This document shows, piece after piece, positions 10,201 to 15,875 of a stretch of DNA of 18,410 nt. The notes below the pieces were generated by a model. The model was not told where the DNA came from. It worked only from the letters and a program-made list of their open reading frames with translations, and made no database searches. The stretch spans positions 343,035-361,444 of the forward strand of contig MU646540.1 of NCBI GenBank assembly GCA_026770585.1. The letters run 5' to 3'. The DNA comes from Baffinella frigidus. Its lineage: Eukaryota; Cryptophyceae; Cryptomonadales; Baffinellaceae. Position 1 is the first letter of the stretch. Every line of letters begins with the position of its first letter. The translations under genes were made by a program, and so were the position numbers.

Positions 10201-11786
10201 TTTTGGGTTGAGAGTTTGGGGTTTGGGGGGTTGGGTTTGGGGTTTGGGGTTCAGAGTTTGGGGTTTGGGGTTTGGGGTTGAGGGTTTTGGGTTGGATGTT
10301 TTGGATTTTGGGTTTTGGGGTTTGGGTTTGGGGTTTGGGGTTTGGGGTTTAGGGTTTAGGGTTTAGGGTTTAGGGTTTAGAGTTTGGGCTTTGGGAGTTA
10401 GTGTTTGGGGTGTAGGCTCTAAGCCCCCTCCTCATCCTGCTCCTGCAGGTTGTGAGTCCCGCATCGACAGTTGACGGACCACCAGCAACCCGTTGCAGCT
10501 TTTAACCGGATCGGGTACTGTAGTAAATTTCAGCTAAACCCAAGAAATCTCTTCGGTATCTCCCGTCAGCAATTCGAGGTCCCTAGGGTTTCCTACCATA
10601 GGGTCCTACGAATAAATCAAAAAAATAACTTCATTCCCGGATTCTTGCAAGGATCCGGTCAAAGCTGCTACGGGTTGCTGGTGAGAACCGGGCAGGGTTT
10701 GTCCGCGACAGGATTAGTACCGGGAAATTAGTACCGGGAAATAATCCGGACAGGATTAGTACCGGGAAATGCTCTGATTAGTACCAGGGAAAGCTCTGTC
10801 AAATTTAGTACCGCAGCAGATCAGGCACAGAAGATCTAATCGCGGCGAGTAATTGAGAGAAACGTGTTGCAGCAACGAAATTTACTACTCAAAGAAACGT
10901 GTTGCAGCAACGAAATTTACTACTAGTATGGGTCATACTAGTAATTATAAAAGCATTTGTGTAGTAAATTTCGTTGCCGTCACATATCTATCATAAAAAC
11001 TGGTCCGGATGAGATCAGGAGAGAGCCGCGCGTCTTTGGTGTCTGACTCCTAGCTCTGCCTCGGTTAATCTGGGCTCCTCATGAAAAACATTTAGATCAG
11101 GACTCTGTACAAACGCTGCAGTACAAAGAGCATGTAAATATGTTTAATGAGGAGCCCAGATAAAGTGAGGCACAGCTAGGACTCCGGTCCAGTTCAGGGT
11201 TTGAACAGGCTCTTGCCTGATCTTCACTGTCCCCCACCCGCCCCCCATCGTTCCCGTACAGCCCGCGCGATGGCATCTGGATGAAATTCGAGGGGAACGC
11301 CTCCTCCTCCTCCGCACGCCTCTCGCCGCCATCGCCGTCCAGCACCTGCTCCTCGTTGTGCGGCGGCTGTGCTGACTCGGGTGACCGAGCCTGCGCGGCG
11401 AGCCTTCCGCCCGCTGCTGAGTCATCAAGGGGTGGCCCAGCGACCGGCGGCTGGGAGGGGGGGAGGGCTCGATGCGCCCCGAAAGGTTTGGGGCGGGTCC
11501 CAGCGCCCTCGCCCTCGTCGTCGCTGTCAGCGATTGCATCAAGGAACCCCGCAAATGAGTCGCCAAATCCGTCATCCTCCTCCTCCTCCTCCTCTTGTCC
11601 ACCGCTTCCGCCGCGCAGAGCCATTGATTCCGCCCCGAACCTCCGGATCCGTGAGGCCGGTCCGAGAACGGCTCGAGGCGAGGCTGAGGCGCGTCCGTGC
11701 GAGACAACGCCCGCGCACGAGGCGAATGCTGCCAGGGTCAGCAGGCAGGAGACGGCGCCCTTCCGTGCAGAGCGGGAACGCGCCAC
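1220..11786 (-). CDS. 2-oxoglutarate/Fe(II) oxygenase, prolyl-4-hydroxylase-like, multi-exon, 3' part missing (gene-level entry)
   Basis: Joining the nine exons listed separately gives at least 361 residues. Junctions from exon 2 onward are in phase by direct reading, and one choice of exon-1 donor also fits. Approximate layout: signal-like hydrophobic segment at residues 8-28, acidic low-complexity region 65-95, linker to about 215, start of the oxygenase fold at LDAFVIEGL with the helix NEAECAALI (220-236), FSFWNP and FRNSDTIEV in exon 5, LADELFARV in exon 6, YGPGGHFSPHTDG (316-328) with Fe ligands H325 and D327, and YLND...GG near 345-353. Family members decarboxylate 2-oxoglutarate to hydroxylate a protein or small substrate. 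The second Fe-binding His and the 2-oxoglutarate-binding Arg/Lys normally lie about 50-70 residues after HxD and are not in the window. The signal-like N-terminus suggests the secretory route or an organelle; this is inferred. The exact substrate cannot be told. Confidence 0.85.
1288..1480. repeat. Tandem repeat of caagtttgat/gaaat in oxygenase intron 8
   Basis: Imperfect units of about 15 bp (gtttgatcaagtttgaaatc) turning into gaacttgatcaaaat variants, roughly 1296-1465. The rest of the intron to 2109 holds exon-8 copies and a 101-bp element. Confidence 0.8.
1473..2006 (-). pseudogene. Five donor-side copies of oxygenase exon 8
   Basis: The copies lie at 1982-2006, 1669-1713, 1585-1607, 1507-1521 and 1473-1489. 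Each holds the exon end (VDFNTRSM and variants); that at 1669-1713 reaches back through HTDGCSIVDFNTRSM. Four of five keep a GT directly after CCAT (GTATCA or GTAACC); that at 1507 has GAACAT. Some carry intron too: GTATCACCCGACC follows both the real exon and the copy at 1982. Copies two and three sit in an 83-bp direct repeat (about 1522 and 1605). Confidence 0.85.
1789..1889. mobile_element. 101-bp foldback element, TCCCTTAAGTGGC ends
   Basis: Inverted ends tcccttaagtggcgag / ctcgccacttaaggga. The centre holds cctaggcaggtcctagggcc and ctacggtaggg. Relatives of almost the same length are at 8312-8413 and 15090-15190. Confidence 0.85.
2110..2181 (-). CDS. Oxygenase exon 8: iron-binding HxD motif
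   Basis: Acceptor ACGGCAG|GTACGG and donor TCCAT|GTATCA bound 72 nt encoding YGPGGHFSPHTDGYTIVDFN then TRS, with split codons on both sides. With the Arg made at the exon 7/8 junction it gives R-Y-x-P-G-G-H-F-x-P-H-x-D-G, the most diagnostic motif of the domain; the second His and the Asp of P-H-T-D bind Fe(II). The acceptor is preceded by a C-rich tract on the sense strand. Confidence 0.95.
2325..2395 (-). CDS. Oxygenase exon 7 (ARWSKELDGRWDAVGINPVM)
   Basis: Acceptor AAGCAG|GCGCGG and donor AACAG|GTCGCT bound 71 nt: ARWSKELDGRWDAVGINPVM then LFN plus AG. G-[ILV]-N-P-x-[LM]-x-F/L-x-R directly before the HxD strand is typical of the family. The split Arg codon AG|G is completed by exon 8. 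No edge copies were noticed for this exon. Confidence 0.9.
2815..2856. repeat. 42-bp perfect palindrome
   Basis: 21-base arms, starting ttggtcacgtagctcaagtt, with no spacer; the centre lies between 2835 and 2836. Confidence 0.95.
2985..3115 (-). repeat. Repeated donor edge of oxygenase exon 6
   Basis: On the sense strand the unit GGAAATGT.ACCCC..AACCGC, roughly 35-40 bp, recurs three more times after the real donor, in variants such as GGAAATGTTAAG and GGAAATGATGCA, and fades into a poly-C run (14 G on the plus strand near 2995). Each unit begins with the last six exon bases GGAAAT. Confidence 0.7.
3116..3187 (-). CDS. Oxygenase exon 6 (KLADELFARVKHLVPPSVTI)
   Basis: Acceptor TTCGCAG|AAGCTG and donor GGAAAT|GTCACC bound 24 codons, KLADELFARVKHLV then PPSVTIAPGN, phase 0 at both ends. 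A helix of the type L-A-x-x-L-[WF]-x-R directly before the jelly-roll core is standard for the family. Downstream, the donor edge is repeated several times; upstream, the acceptor edge is repeated at 3498-3513 and 4524-4545. Confidence 0.85.
3215..3330. repeat. Direct repeat ccacacggtgggttacgaag
   Basis: Two copies 92 bp apart (3215 and 3307), each running on into ttcgttggg after one or two differences. Located in oxygenase intron 5. Confidence 0.8.
3498..3513 (-). pseudogene. Trace of the oxygenase exon 6 acceptor edge
   Basis: Sense strand TTTACAG|AAGCTGGAGA resembles the exon-6 start AAGCTGGCAGA after an AG. It is short, so support is moderate. It lies upstream of exon 6 and next to a repeat that starts agcccggg. 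Confidence 0.45.
3769..3896. mobile_element. Foldback element with GGAAACACTT ends
   Basis: Terminal repeats of about 30 bp (ggaaacacttataatttata / tataaattagaagtgtttcc). It directly abuts the 199-bp-arm inverted repeat that follows. Confidence 0.8.
3897..4471. repeat. Long inverted repeat: two 199-bp arms with a 177-bp loop
   Basis: Arms 3897-4095 and 4273-4471 are, by my reading, identical in reverse complement, including a 61-residue frame (SSDLLKKASQAFW...) read from either arm; that frame resembles no family I know. The loop (4096-4272) is a 92-bp direct repeat (starts at 4093 and 4185) built of cctacaatgcaccagatg units. It lies in oxygenase intron 5. Confidence 0.95.
4524..4585 (-). 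pseudogene. Trace joining the exon 5 donor edge to the exon 6 acceptor edge
   Basis: On the sense strand, about 4585-4556 resembles the end of exon 5 (ATCGACGTTAAAGTCAGCAACCAAG) and 4545-4524 resembles the start of exon 6 (GCAAAAGCTGGCGGACG). The two edges are separated by only about 10 bp, as if an older, much shorter form of this intron was copied. Confidence 0.4.
4649..4755. mobile_element. Foldback element, TCACAGTACCCGGATCTGG family, internally deleted
   Basis: tcatagtacccggatctggt ... aaaaccagatccgggtacta; the left arm is long but the right arm is cut to about 26 bp. Confidence 0.85.
4771..4922. mobile_element. Foldback element between two TCACAGTACCCGG elements
   Basis: Arms meet at about 4850 around ccccagatctgggg; the outer parts pair ccaccagccctgggagg with ccaagggctagtggtgg, and tgctcaaa/tttgagcca lies between. 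Confidence 0.7.
4941..5099. mobile_element. Foldback element, TCACAGTACCCGGATCTGG family, complete
   Basis: 159 bp, arms of about 75-78 bp nearly perfect, starting tcacagtacccggatctggt and meeting at aagcgactt. It could form one long hairpin. Confidence 0.9.
5248..5289 (-). pseudogene. Donor-side copy of oxygenase exon 5
   Basis: Encodes TDFRNSDTIEVTNQ and ends CAG|GCACGCTTGCCCC, the same GC donor and flank as the copy at 5576. The upstream exon part is lost. A shorter trace (CATCCAG|GCACGC) lies near 5324-5336 and a more decayed one at 4556-4585. Confidence 0.75.
5366..5445 (-). CDS. Second near-complete copy of oxygenase exon 5, with a GT donor
   Basis: Encodes GLGFSFCNPCSDRTDF then RNSDTIEVANQ and ends CAG|GTTCAGGG. 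The first nine bases of the other copy are replaced by sequence shared with a repeat (cagtctattcgg on the plus strand). An in-frame acceptor GAGAG|GGGCTC is possible. It could be an alternative exon, or an expanded donor half used together with nothing upstream. The coding frame is intact. Confidence 0.5.
5576..5665 (-). CDS. Oxygenase exon 5, copy with a good acceptor but a GC donor
   Basis: Reads GGCAG|GCG ACT GAG ... ACC AAC CAG|GCACGC: ATEGLGFSFWNP then CSDRTDFRNSDTIEVTNQ, 30 codons, phase 0 on both sides. F-R-N-S/A-x-x-[IV]-x-V followed by a helix (exon 6) matches the expected segment of the family. The donor is GC and not the strong GCAAGT form. A second nearly complete copy at 5366-5445 has a GT donor but Cys in place of Trp in FWNP. 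Which copy is spliced in, or whether both are, cannot be decided from sequence. Confidence 0.75.
5936..6006 (-). pseudogene. Acceptor-side copy of oxygenase exon 5
   Basis: Reads GGGGCAG|GCG GCA GAG GGG with a C-rich tract upstream, encoding AAEGFGLSFWNPSSDRTDFR, then loses homology inside the FRNSDT segment. It is upstream of the other copies, as expected for an acceptor-side duplicate. A direct repeat (5701-5765 and 5864-5928, about 64 bp) shows that intron sequence was duplicated with it. Confidence 0.75.
6014..6131. repeat. Telomere-like array (TTTAGGG)n
   Basis: About 15 7-mers, most exact TTTAGGG with TTTGGGG variants at the left. It is internal to the oxygenase gene (intron 4), directly upstream in the sense direction of the exon-5 copy at 5936-6006. 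On the sense strand it is CCCTAAA. Confidence 0.95.
6132..6380. other. Part of oxygenase intron 4 without recognised exons
   Basis: Holds a 31-bp tandem repeat (acttcccttatcttctcaag, starts about 6173 and 6204) and a G-rich tract at 6339-6380. Nothing else is recognised. Confidence 0.5.
6381..6950 (-). pseudogene. Three donor-side copies of oxygenase exon 4
   Basis: The copies lie at 6381-6437 (FVIERLENEAECAELVK), 6603-6660 (LDAFVIEGLVNEAE, with a short deletion removing the Cys segment) and 6866-6950 (LDAFVI...EVECAALIK, with an extra stretch containing the palindrome taaaccggttta). Each ends AAG followed by GC rather than GT, so none has a normal donor. A stub near 6748-6785 repeats only the last few bases and the flanking intron. 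All lie downstream of the complete exon. Confidence 0.8.
7004..7174. mobile_element. Foldback element with terminal atgctagaggggcctat
   Basis: 17-bp perfect terminal inverted repeats (atgctagaggggcctat / ataggcccctctagcat) bound 171 bp without a coding region. It sits in intron 4 of the oxygenase, about 70 bp past the exon-4 donor. The inside contains gtagtaactttcgttg, a motif shared with other elements here. Confidence 0.75.
7241..7338 (-). CDS. Oxygenase exon 4: first strand and helix of the domain
   Basis: The acceptor GAAACAG|GGCGGG and donor ATCAAG|GTGCAC bound 98 nt encoding RVELSKGEVGHGLDAFVIEGL and then NEAECAALIK. The pattern F-V-I-x-G/D-x-L followed by an acidic helix with E-C-x-x-L-I is the usual start of prolyl-4-hydroxylase-like oxygenase domains. 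This is the only copy that has both edges. Three acceptor-side copies lie upstream and three donor-side copies downstream, and the donor-side copies read GC or other bases where this one has GT. Confidence 0.85.
7468..7737 (-). pseudogene. Three acceptor-side copies of oxygenase exon 4
   Basis: The copies lie at 7468-7511, 7583-7617 and about 7708-7737. Each starts after an AG (GCAG|GGCGGG, GTAG|GGTGGG, ACAG|GGCAGG) and encodes versions of RVELSKGEVGHGL. The first diverges after GHGLD, the second carries K-to-R and loses the rest, and the third has a TAG. The duplicated units include intron: the block starting catgttcgaaacc occurs at 7515 and 7621, and the block starting tgtggggttcagg occurs at about 7348 and 7746. 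All are upstream of the complete exon in the sense direction. Confidence 0.8.
7872..7999. mobile_element. Foldback element with ACCACGCCAG ends
   Basis: accacgccag ... ctggcgtggt (10-bp perfect ends) bound 128 bp with internal pairs such as cgtaagatc/gacttacg. Related ends are at 8812-8951 and 14357-14481. Confidence 0.75.
8056..8214. mobile_element. Foldback element, CTAGCTC family, with poly-C and poly-G arms
   Basis: ctagctcagtcccagtaaat ... gggacagagctag; arms include ttatttcgcccccccc and its complement, around the centre cccatgaaatttacctg. Confidence 0.8.
8312..8413. mobile_element. Foldback element, TCCCTTAAGTGGC family, reverse orientation
   Basis: taacccttaagtgcccagta ... ggtcacttaagggat; the core ggctcatacgccctacggta is the reverse complement of that in the copy at 1789. 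Confidence 0.8.
8812..8951. mobile_element. Element with CCAC(G)CC(AG) ends, relative of the one at 14357
   Basis: ccaccccagattcttggaag matches the element at 14357 (ccacgccagattcttggaag); the right end is tctggcgtgg. Confidence 0.65.
8992..9074. mobile_element. Small inverted-repeat element with ACGCGACTC ends
   Basis: acgcgactcgg ... ccagagtcgcgt, 83 bp, inside containing ttataaccattt-like A/T-rich sequence. Confidence 0.6.
9251..9394. mobile_element. Foldback element with CGAGGCCACTCAATT ends
   Basis: Outer pair cgaggccactcaattcaaac / tttcaattgagtgtcctcg with inner pairs tatcttaaggg and agatag, about 144 bp. Confidence 0.75.
9434..9476 (-). CDS. Oxygenase exon 3 (VEQGHILDEIVSPA)
   Basis: The acceptor ACGCAG|GTCGAG follows a long C-rich CCCGAAA array on the sense strand. 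The exon reads VEQGHILDEIVSPA plus one base and ends GCCG|GTCTCG. This phase 1 end joins exactly to exon 4 (GG CGG GTG), giving ...SPAGRVELSKG.... The support is phase on both sides and non-repetitive coding-like sequence within an otherwise repetitive intron. Confidence 0.55.
9487..9857. repeat. Telomere-like array, mixed TTTCGGG, TTTAGGG, TTTGGGG
   Basis: Starts with about six TTTCGGG units, then some 40 units of TTTAGGG and variants. It fills oxygenase intron 2; the sense strand is C-rich and ends at the exon-3 acceptor. Confidence 0.95.
9862..9903 (-). pseudogene. Downstream copy of oxygenase exon 2 with donor
   Basis: The plus-strand blocks 9858-9903 and 10047-10092 are 46 bp each and differ at only a couple of positions. 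The copy keeps the donor GAG|GTCCA but is preceded by an in-frame TGA, so it looks like a duplicated donor half. Confidence 0.75.
10051..10093 (-). CDS. Oxygenase exon 2 (DIDLASIRAVDKAE)
   Basis: This small exon reads AG|C GAC ATT GAT and ends GCT GAG|GTCCAA, giving DIDLASIRAVDKAE in phase with exon 3. It is supported by a near-identical copy with the same donor at 9862-9903, the same relation seen at other exons of this gene. The acceptor AG at 10094-10095 follows a purine-rich run (the plus strand is a CTC repeat), which is a poor polypyrimidine tract, so the 5' edge is uncertain. There is no family signature in this piece. Confidence 0.5.
10130..10420. repeat. Telomere-like array, mainly TTTGGGG then TTTAGGG
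   Basis: About 40 units, with a local block of TTGAGGG. It lies in oxygenase intron 1, upstream of exon 2. Confidence 0.95.
10479..10683. mobile_element. Foldback element, CCACCAGCAACCCG family
   Basis: ccaccagcaacccgttgcag ... ctgctacgggttgctggtg. It shares ends and interior (ccggattcttgcaaggatcc, ggtcctacgaataaa) with the element at 12652, which is in the opposite orientation. Confidence 0.85.
11049..11180. mobile_element. Foldback element, CTAGCTCTGCC family
   Basis: cctagctctgcctcggttaa ... aaagtgaggcacagctagg, 132 bp. The right half is related to 326-375; similar ends are at 8056, 9109, 15049 and 18061. Confidence 0.8.
11260..11786 (-). CDS. Oxygenase exon 1: signal-like N-terminus and acidic region
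   Basis: The open frame begins at a GTG (11784-11786) in the context gacaccGTGGcg, which would be a good Kozak site if the codon were ATG. There is no in-frame ATG between it and the in-frame TGA upstream. The product starts with basic residues (ARSRSARK), then a hydrophobic stretch with a small-residue end (ASA), then an Arg-rich piece, SMALRGG, a run of Glu/Asp and Pro/Ala-rich linker. This looks like a signal peptide, perhaps with a transit-like extension. The end at 11260 (CT|GTACGG) is chosen because it leaves phase 2, which fits exon 2. Alternatives are CGG|GTGGGG at 11238 or a GC donor CAG|GCAAGA near 11216. That this exon belongs to the oxygenase is inferred from strand, order and phase. 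Confidence 0.5.
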
Positions 11787-12013
11787 GGTGTCGGTTGGAG
11801 CGGCGCCTTGGACCTCCCGGCGTTGTCGGATGCTACGTCTAAATCGGTACCGAGGCGGGCCCGTCCCGAGGTGGAAAATATTGTTTTGTCAAAAGTCAAT
11901 TATTCCCATTAAAAATGTCAACTTTTGATTCGCCCTCGAGTCAACTTTGATAAGTGGCTCGCTGCACGTGAAGACTCTCATCGCTGTGCCAAGGGTCCTT
12001 CCGAGTAGGGAGA
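11787..12013. promoter_or_regulatory. Divergent intergenic region between the two genes
   Basis: About 227 bp separate the first codons of the oxygenase (minus) and SURF6 (plus), so this stretch should hold both promoters and 5' UTRs. No TATA box is evident. It contains an AT-rich part around 11877-11925 with the imperfect inverted pair tgtcaaaagtcaa / tgtcaacttttga. The function is inferred from gene layout only. Confidence 0.5.
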
Positions 12014-12463
12014 ATGGGGGTCGACGCTGGCGAGAAGCCGGCGAACGGCAAGAAGAAGGTCGGCACGCCCAAGAAGAAGGGCGGCGGCGGCGAGACAGGG
12101 GCGACGCCGAAGGCGGTGAAGGGGGTGAAAGAGGTGGAGGAGGGGGGGGAGGAGAGCCTGGCGCGGTGGGCTGAGGAGGACGCGGCGGCGCTGTCGTTGC
12201 TGGTGTCGTTGATTCCCCCGCAGCATTATGCGGCGACGGAGCTGCTGGCGAACAACGTGCCGAGCAAGTACGTGAAGAAGGCCGGGGGGACGGAGAGCGA
12301 GAAGGTGGCGCGTGCCAGCGGCGCGCGCAAGGCGCGCAAGCGCGCTAAATTCGACGCCGACGCGGCGGAGAAGAAGGGCGAGGACAGCGACAGCGATGAG
12401 GAGGGGGGTGGTGCGCGGAGCGAGGGTGAGGATGAGGAGGAGGAGGACGTCGGGACCGACAAG
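12014..12463 (+). CDS. SURF6: SURF6 exon 1
   Basis: The ATG at 12014 (context agaATGGgg) starts a GC-rich reading frame rich in Lys, Gly and Glu, unlike the A/T-richer introns. It carries LLVSLIPPQHY and KARKRAKFDA and ends in an Asp/Glu run. Two donors keep phase 0: GACAAG|GTCACA after 12463 and GAGGAC|GTCGGG after 12448. The second is notable because the exon-2 start is GTCGGGAAG, so GTCGGGA is repeated at both intron ends. Confidence 0.85.
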
Positions 12464-15400
12464 GTCACACACCTGAACCCTTTTAGGGATCAGGGTTTAG
12501 GGTTCAGGGTTTGCAGGGCAGGGCGAGTCGTGCAGGCCGGGGCCCCAAACCCTGCACCCTAAACCCGAACCCCCAACGCAGGTCGGGAAGCGTTTCGGCG
12601 CGAACGAGCGGGTTGCCAACGTCGCAGAGCTCCACGCTCGCCTCCAGGTTGCCACCAGCAACCCGTAGCAGCTTTTACCGGATCCTTGCAAGAATCCGGG
12701 AACGAATTTTTGTTTTTGGTTTATTCGTAGGACCCTACGGTAGCAGTCCCTAGGGACCTCGGAATTGCTGACGGGAGATACGGACAGATATGTCCGGTTT
12801 AGCTGAAATTTACTTCTGTACCCGATCCGGTTAAAAGCTGCAACGGGTTGCTGGCGGTAGTCTATCCACCCTAACCTCTCAACCTGAAACCCTAGACCCT
12901 CAATAATCAACCCTACACCGTAAAAATAATGTGAACCCTAACCGAGATTGTAACGTCGCGGAGCTGCACGCTTTGCACCAGGTGTCAATCCTCATCCCTA
13001 AACCGAACGTCAACCCTAAACATAATAATGTTAACCCTAAACAACCCTAGACATAATGTCAGACCCTAAACCCTAAACATAACGTCAACCCTAAATAACC
13101 CTAGACATCATGTCGGCCCTCAACCCTAAACCCTACACCCTAAACACTTGGCTCGAGATATTAAGCTCTGAGCCCTAAACCCTAAACCTTAAATCCTAAA
13201 CCTTGTCCCCAACAAGATCAATTGATACGTCTGGCAGCTGAACGCTAGGCTCCAGGTGCGTCCGACGCTAAGGTAGGTAGGTCTGCTTGTACATTTAGTA
13301 TCGTAGGTACTTTAAGAAGCACTTAGTTGGAGCCCTCTCTGGACGCCTAAAGTTCACGGTCCGACGACATGAGTTCAATAAAAGTCTCTTCTCTGCGCCA
13401 CGATAAACTGGATACCCGAAACCCGAAACAACAAAGCCCAAACCCTCAACTATGAACCATGAACACTGAGAACCATACACTCTGAGAATCATAAGTATAT
13501 CCCTAGAACCCAAGCCCTAAACCCTCCGCCATAAGTAACTACGCCCTGACCCCTAACCCCATGGGCTTGCCTTAAACTCTAAATCCTGACCCCAAACCCA
13601 GGCTAAAAAGGTGGCGCCTCGGGGAACCGCCTCACCCCTCACCCCTCACCCCTGACCCTTAACCCCTACAGTGGGTAGGCGCAACACCCCTTGACAAATA
13701 CATCATGAACCCCTCAACCCCTCAACCCCAAACCCGGAAATATAAACCCCACACCCGGAAACAGGCTAAAAAACAGGCGCTGCGTGGGAACACCCTAAAC
13801 CCTAAATCCTAAATCCTGAATCCTAAACCCTAAATCCCAAAAGGTAAACCAGGGTTTGCCAGATCACTGGCGGGACTTGCCAAATCGCTGCTAGAACCTC
13901 AACCCCAAACCCGGAAATATAAACCCCAAACCCGAAAATAAACCCCAAACCCGAAAATAAACCCCAAACCCGGAAACAGGCGAAAAAGCAGGCGCTGCGG
14001 GGGAACCGCCCGGAGGTAAGCGAAGAGGACGCGGCTCACAAGAAGCGAAAGGTACGCCTTCCCCCCAGGATTGGGCGCCGTCAGATCGACCTTTAGGTCC
14101 TTGAGGTTCTTCGAGCCACCAACCAACATAGACTTATCTCAGAAAACGAGTTCTAAAACTCGTTTTCTCAAGTCAATTCCCCTACAAATTCGTCAACTTA
14201 TTCTTTACTCTCCGCATAAGTTGACACATTTGTAGAGGAACTGACTTCAGAAAACGAGTTTTAGAACTCGTTTTCTGAGATAAAGACATATGCGGACACC
14301 GGGGGAACCGCCCGGGGGTAAGCGAAGAGGACGCGGCGCACAAGAAGCGAAAGGTACCACGCCAGATTCTTGGAAGGGGTTGCCAAAAGTTCATTTCTCC
14401 TCAAGGCAGTGGTGTTTAAAAGTCAAAGAACCTTGTCAGAAAGGTTTTTTAAAAATCAACACCGTCCTGCACTCTGGCGTGATAAGCCTTTCCTGCAGGG
14501 TTCAGGGGGGATTTCGGGAAGGTTTATTATTTTTTGTATTTAATAGGGCACACGTTACGAGCCTCCGGAACTACTTGTTCTGGAGCGGTTACCAGGCCAC
14601 ACAGCGGACTTCGAAGGGATTTGGAATAACCCCTAAGCGACAATACCTAGGACCCTACGGTAGGCAACCCGTAGGGGCATAGCGGGGTTCCTACGGATAA
14701 GGTAACGGAAACTCGGGCACTGAGCGCCCGAAAATCCCTTCGTAACCCTCTGAGTGGTTTGTCGGCCGCGACAAAAAAGAACCAATGGCAAAAAAAATGA
14801 CGGATTAGGACCAGCGTGGGCAACGTTTGCCATTGTTGTGTTCTTTTCGCTTCCAACAAATTAATAGGGGAATGGACTAAAAATGGGGAATTTGGGCCTA
14901 CGGGATTGCCTAGGACCTCCTACTGTAGGTTAAAATCCTAAGACTTTTTGGTCATAGGAGCCCCACGGCCTACGGTAGGCAATTCCGTAGGCCGAACTAC
15001 ACCATTTTTAGTCCGTTAGCCTATGAAGATGTGAAATCCGCTCGACTAGCTCTGCCGGAGTCCCATCCAGGCTCGCCATAGAATAGATATCCCTCAAGTG
15101 GCCATGCGGTCAAATTTGACCGCAAAGAGATCGTAGGCAGGTCCTGGGGCCCTATCGTAGGGCGTACGAGCCTACTGGCCACTTACGGGATAGAAGGGAA
15201 TCCCGATATGAGGCGCTTCAAAAAGCCACGCCAGGTCACATGTGAAATTTTACCAACAACGTTTTGCTTTTAACGTTTTGCGTGAAACCAATTCCACGAT
15301 GTTGCGGTTCTGTGCTACTGACTTTTGGAATGTTTCTCGTACAAATAAACCCCCCCCTTTTTTGCCCTAGCGTGGATTGTGTAAAATTTGCCAACACCTG

Positions 15401-15836
15401 TGCCCGGCGTGAGCGGAGGGAAGAGTTGATCGAGTCCTGTTCCGGTCTAGGGTTTAGGATTTTAGAGGGGGGGAAATATTCAGGGTTGAGGGTTGTGGGC
15501 TTAGAATGGCATGCCCGACGCGTCGCTGGCGTAGTGCTGCGATGTGCCGTCTGACCCTGAACCCTGAATCCGGTGTGCCGTCAGACACCGCCCGGTGTGC
15601 CGTTAGACCCTAAACCCTGAATTCTGCGCCCTGAGCCCTACACCCTCGTGTGAGCAGAGGGAACAGTTGAAGGAGAAGAAGGAGAAGGGCGCGGCGAAGG
15701 ACAGGGCCAAGGCTTCTTCAGTCCCGGTAAGCCCGAAAACCAGCACCCTCAACCCTAAATAGCACCCTCAACCCTAAATCCTCCCTCAACCCTAAAAACT
15801 TTGACACCTTAAACCCTAAATTCTAAACCCCCAACC

Positions 15837-15875
<39 letters not shown>

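Larger units (their letters stand above)
10094..11259. other. Oxygenase intron 1
   Basis: Besides the array at 10130 it holds a 205-bp foldback (10479), a tandem region of gattagtaccgggaaat units (about 10700-10815), a duplicated agaaacgtgttgcagcaacg block (about 10857 and 10892) with an inverted partner ending near 10974, and a CTAGCTC element (11049). No exon was recognised. Confidence 0.6.
12648..13979. other. SURF6 intron 2
   Basis: About 1.3 kb: foldback at 12652, two exon-2 donor copies, scattered CCCTAAA-type units and two exon-3 acceptor copies. Nothing else is recognised. Confidence 0.6.
14052..15657. other. SURF6 intron 3
   Basis: About 1.6 kb with four inverted-repeat elements, the exon-3 donor copy, the exon-4 acceptor copy (15408), and a short tandem of cggtgtgccgtcagac (about 15540-15610). 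No other exon was recognised. Confidence 0.6.

Noticed and set aside
11281-11928. 215-codon open frame on the plus strand (and a second one at 11369-11842)
   Set aside because: They lie antisense to oxygenase exon 1 and are made of Ser/Pro/Arg runs mirroring its Glu/Asp codons; they look like shadows of the GC-rich coding strand.
10471-12910. Similar proteins from 10471-10731 (+) and 12497-12910 (-)
   Set aside because: The similarity is due to two copies of one foldback element in opposite orientation; the frames are not conserved genes.
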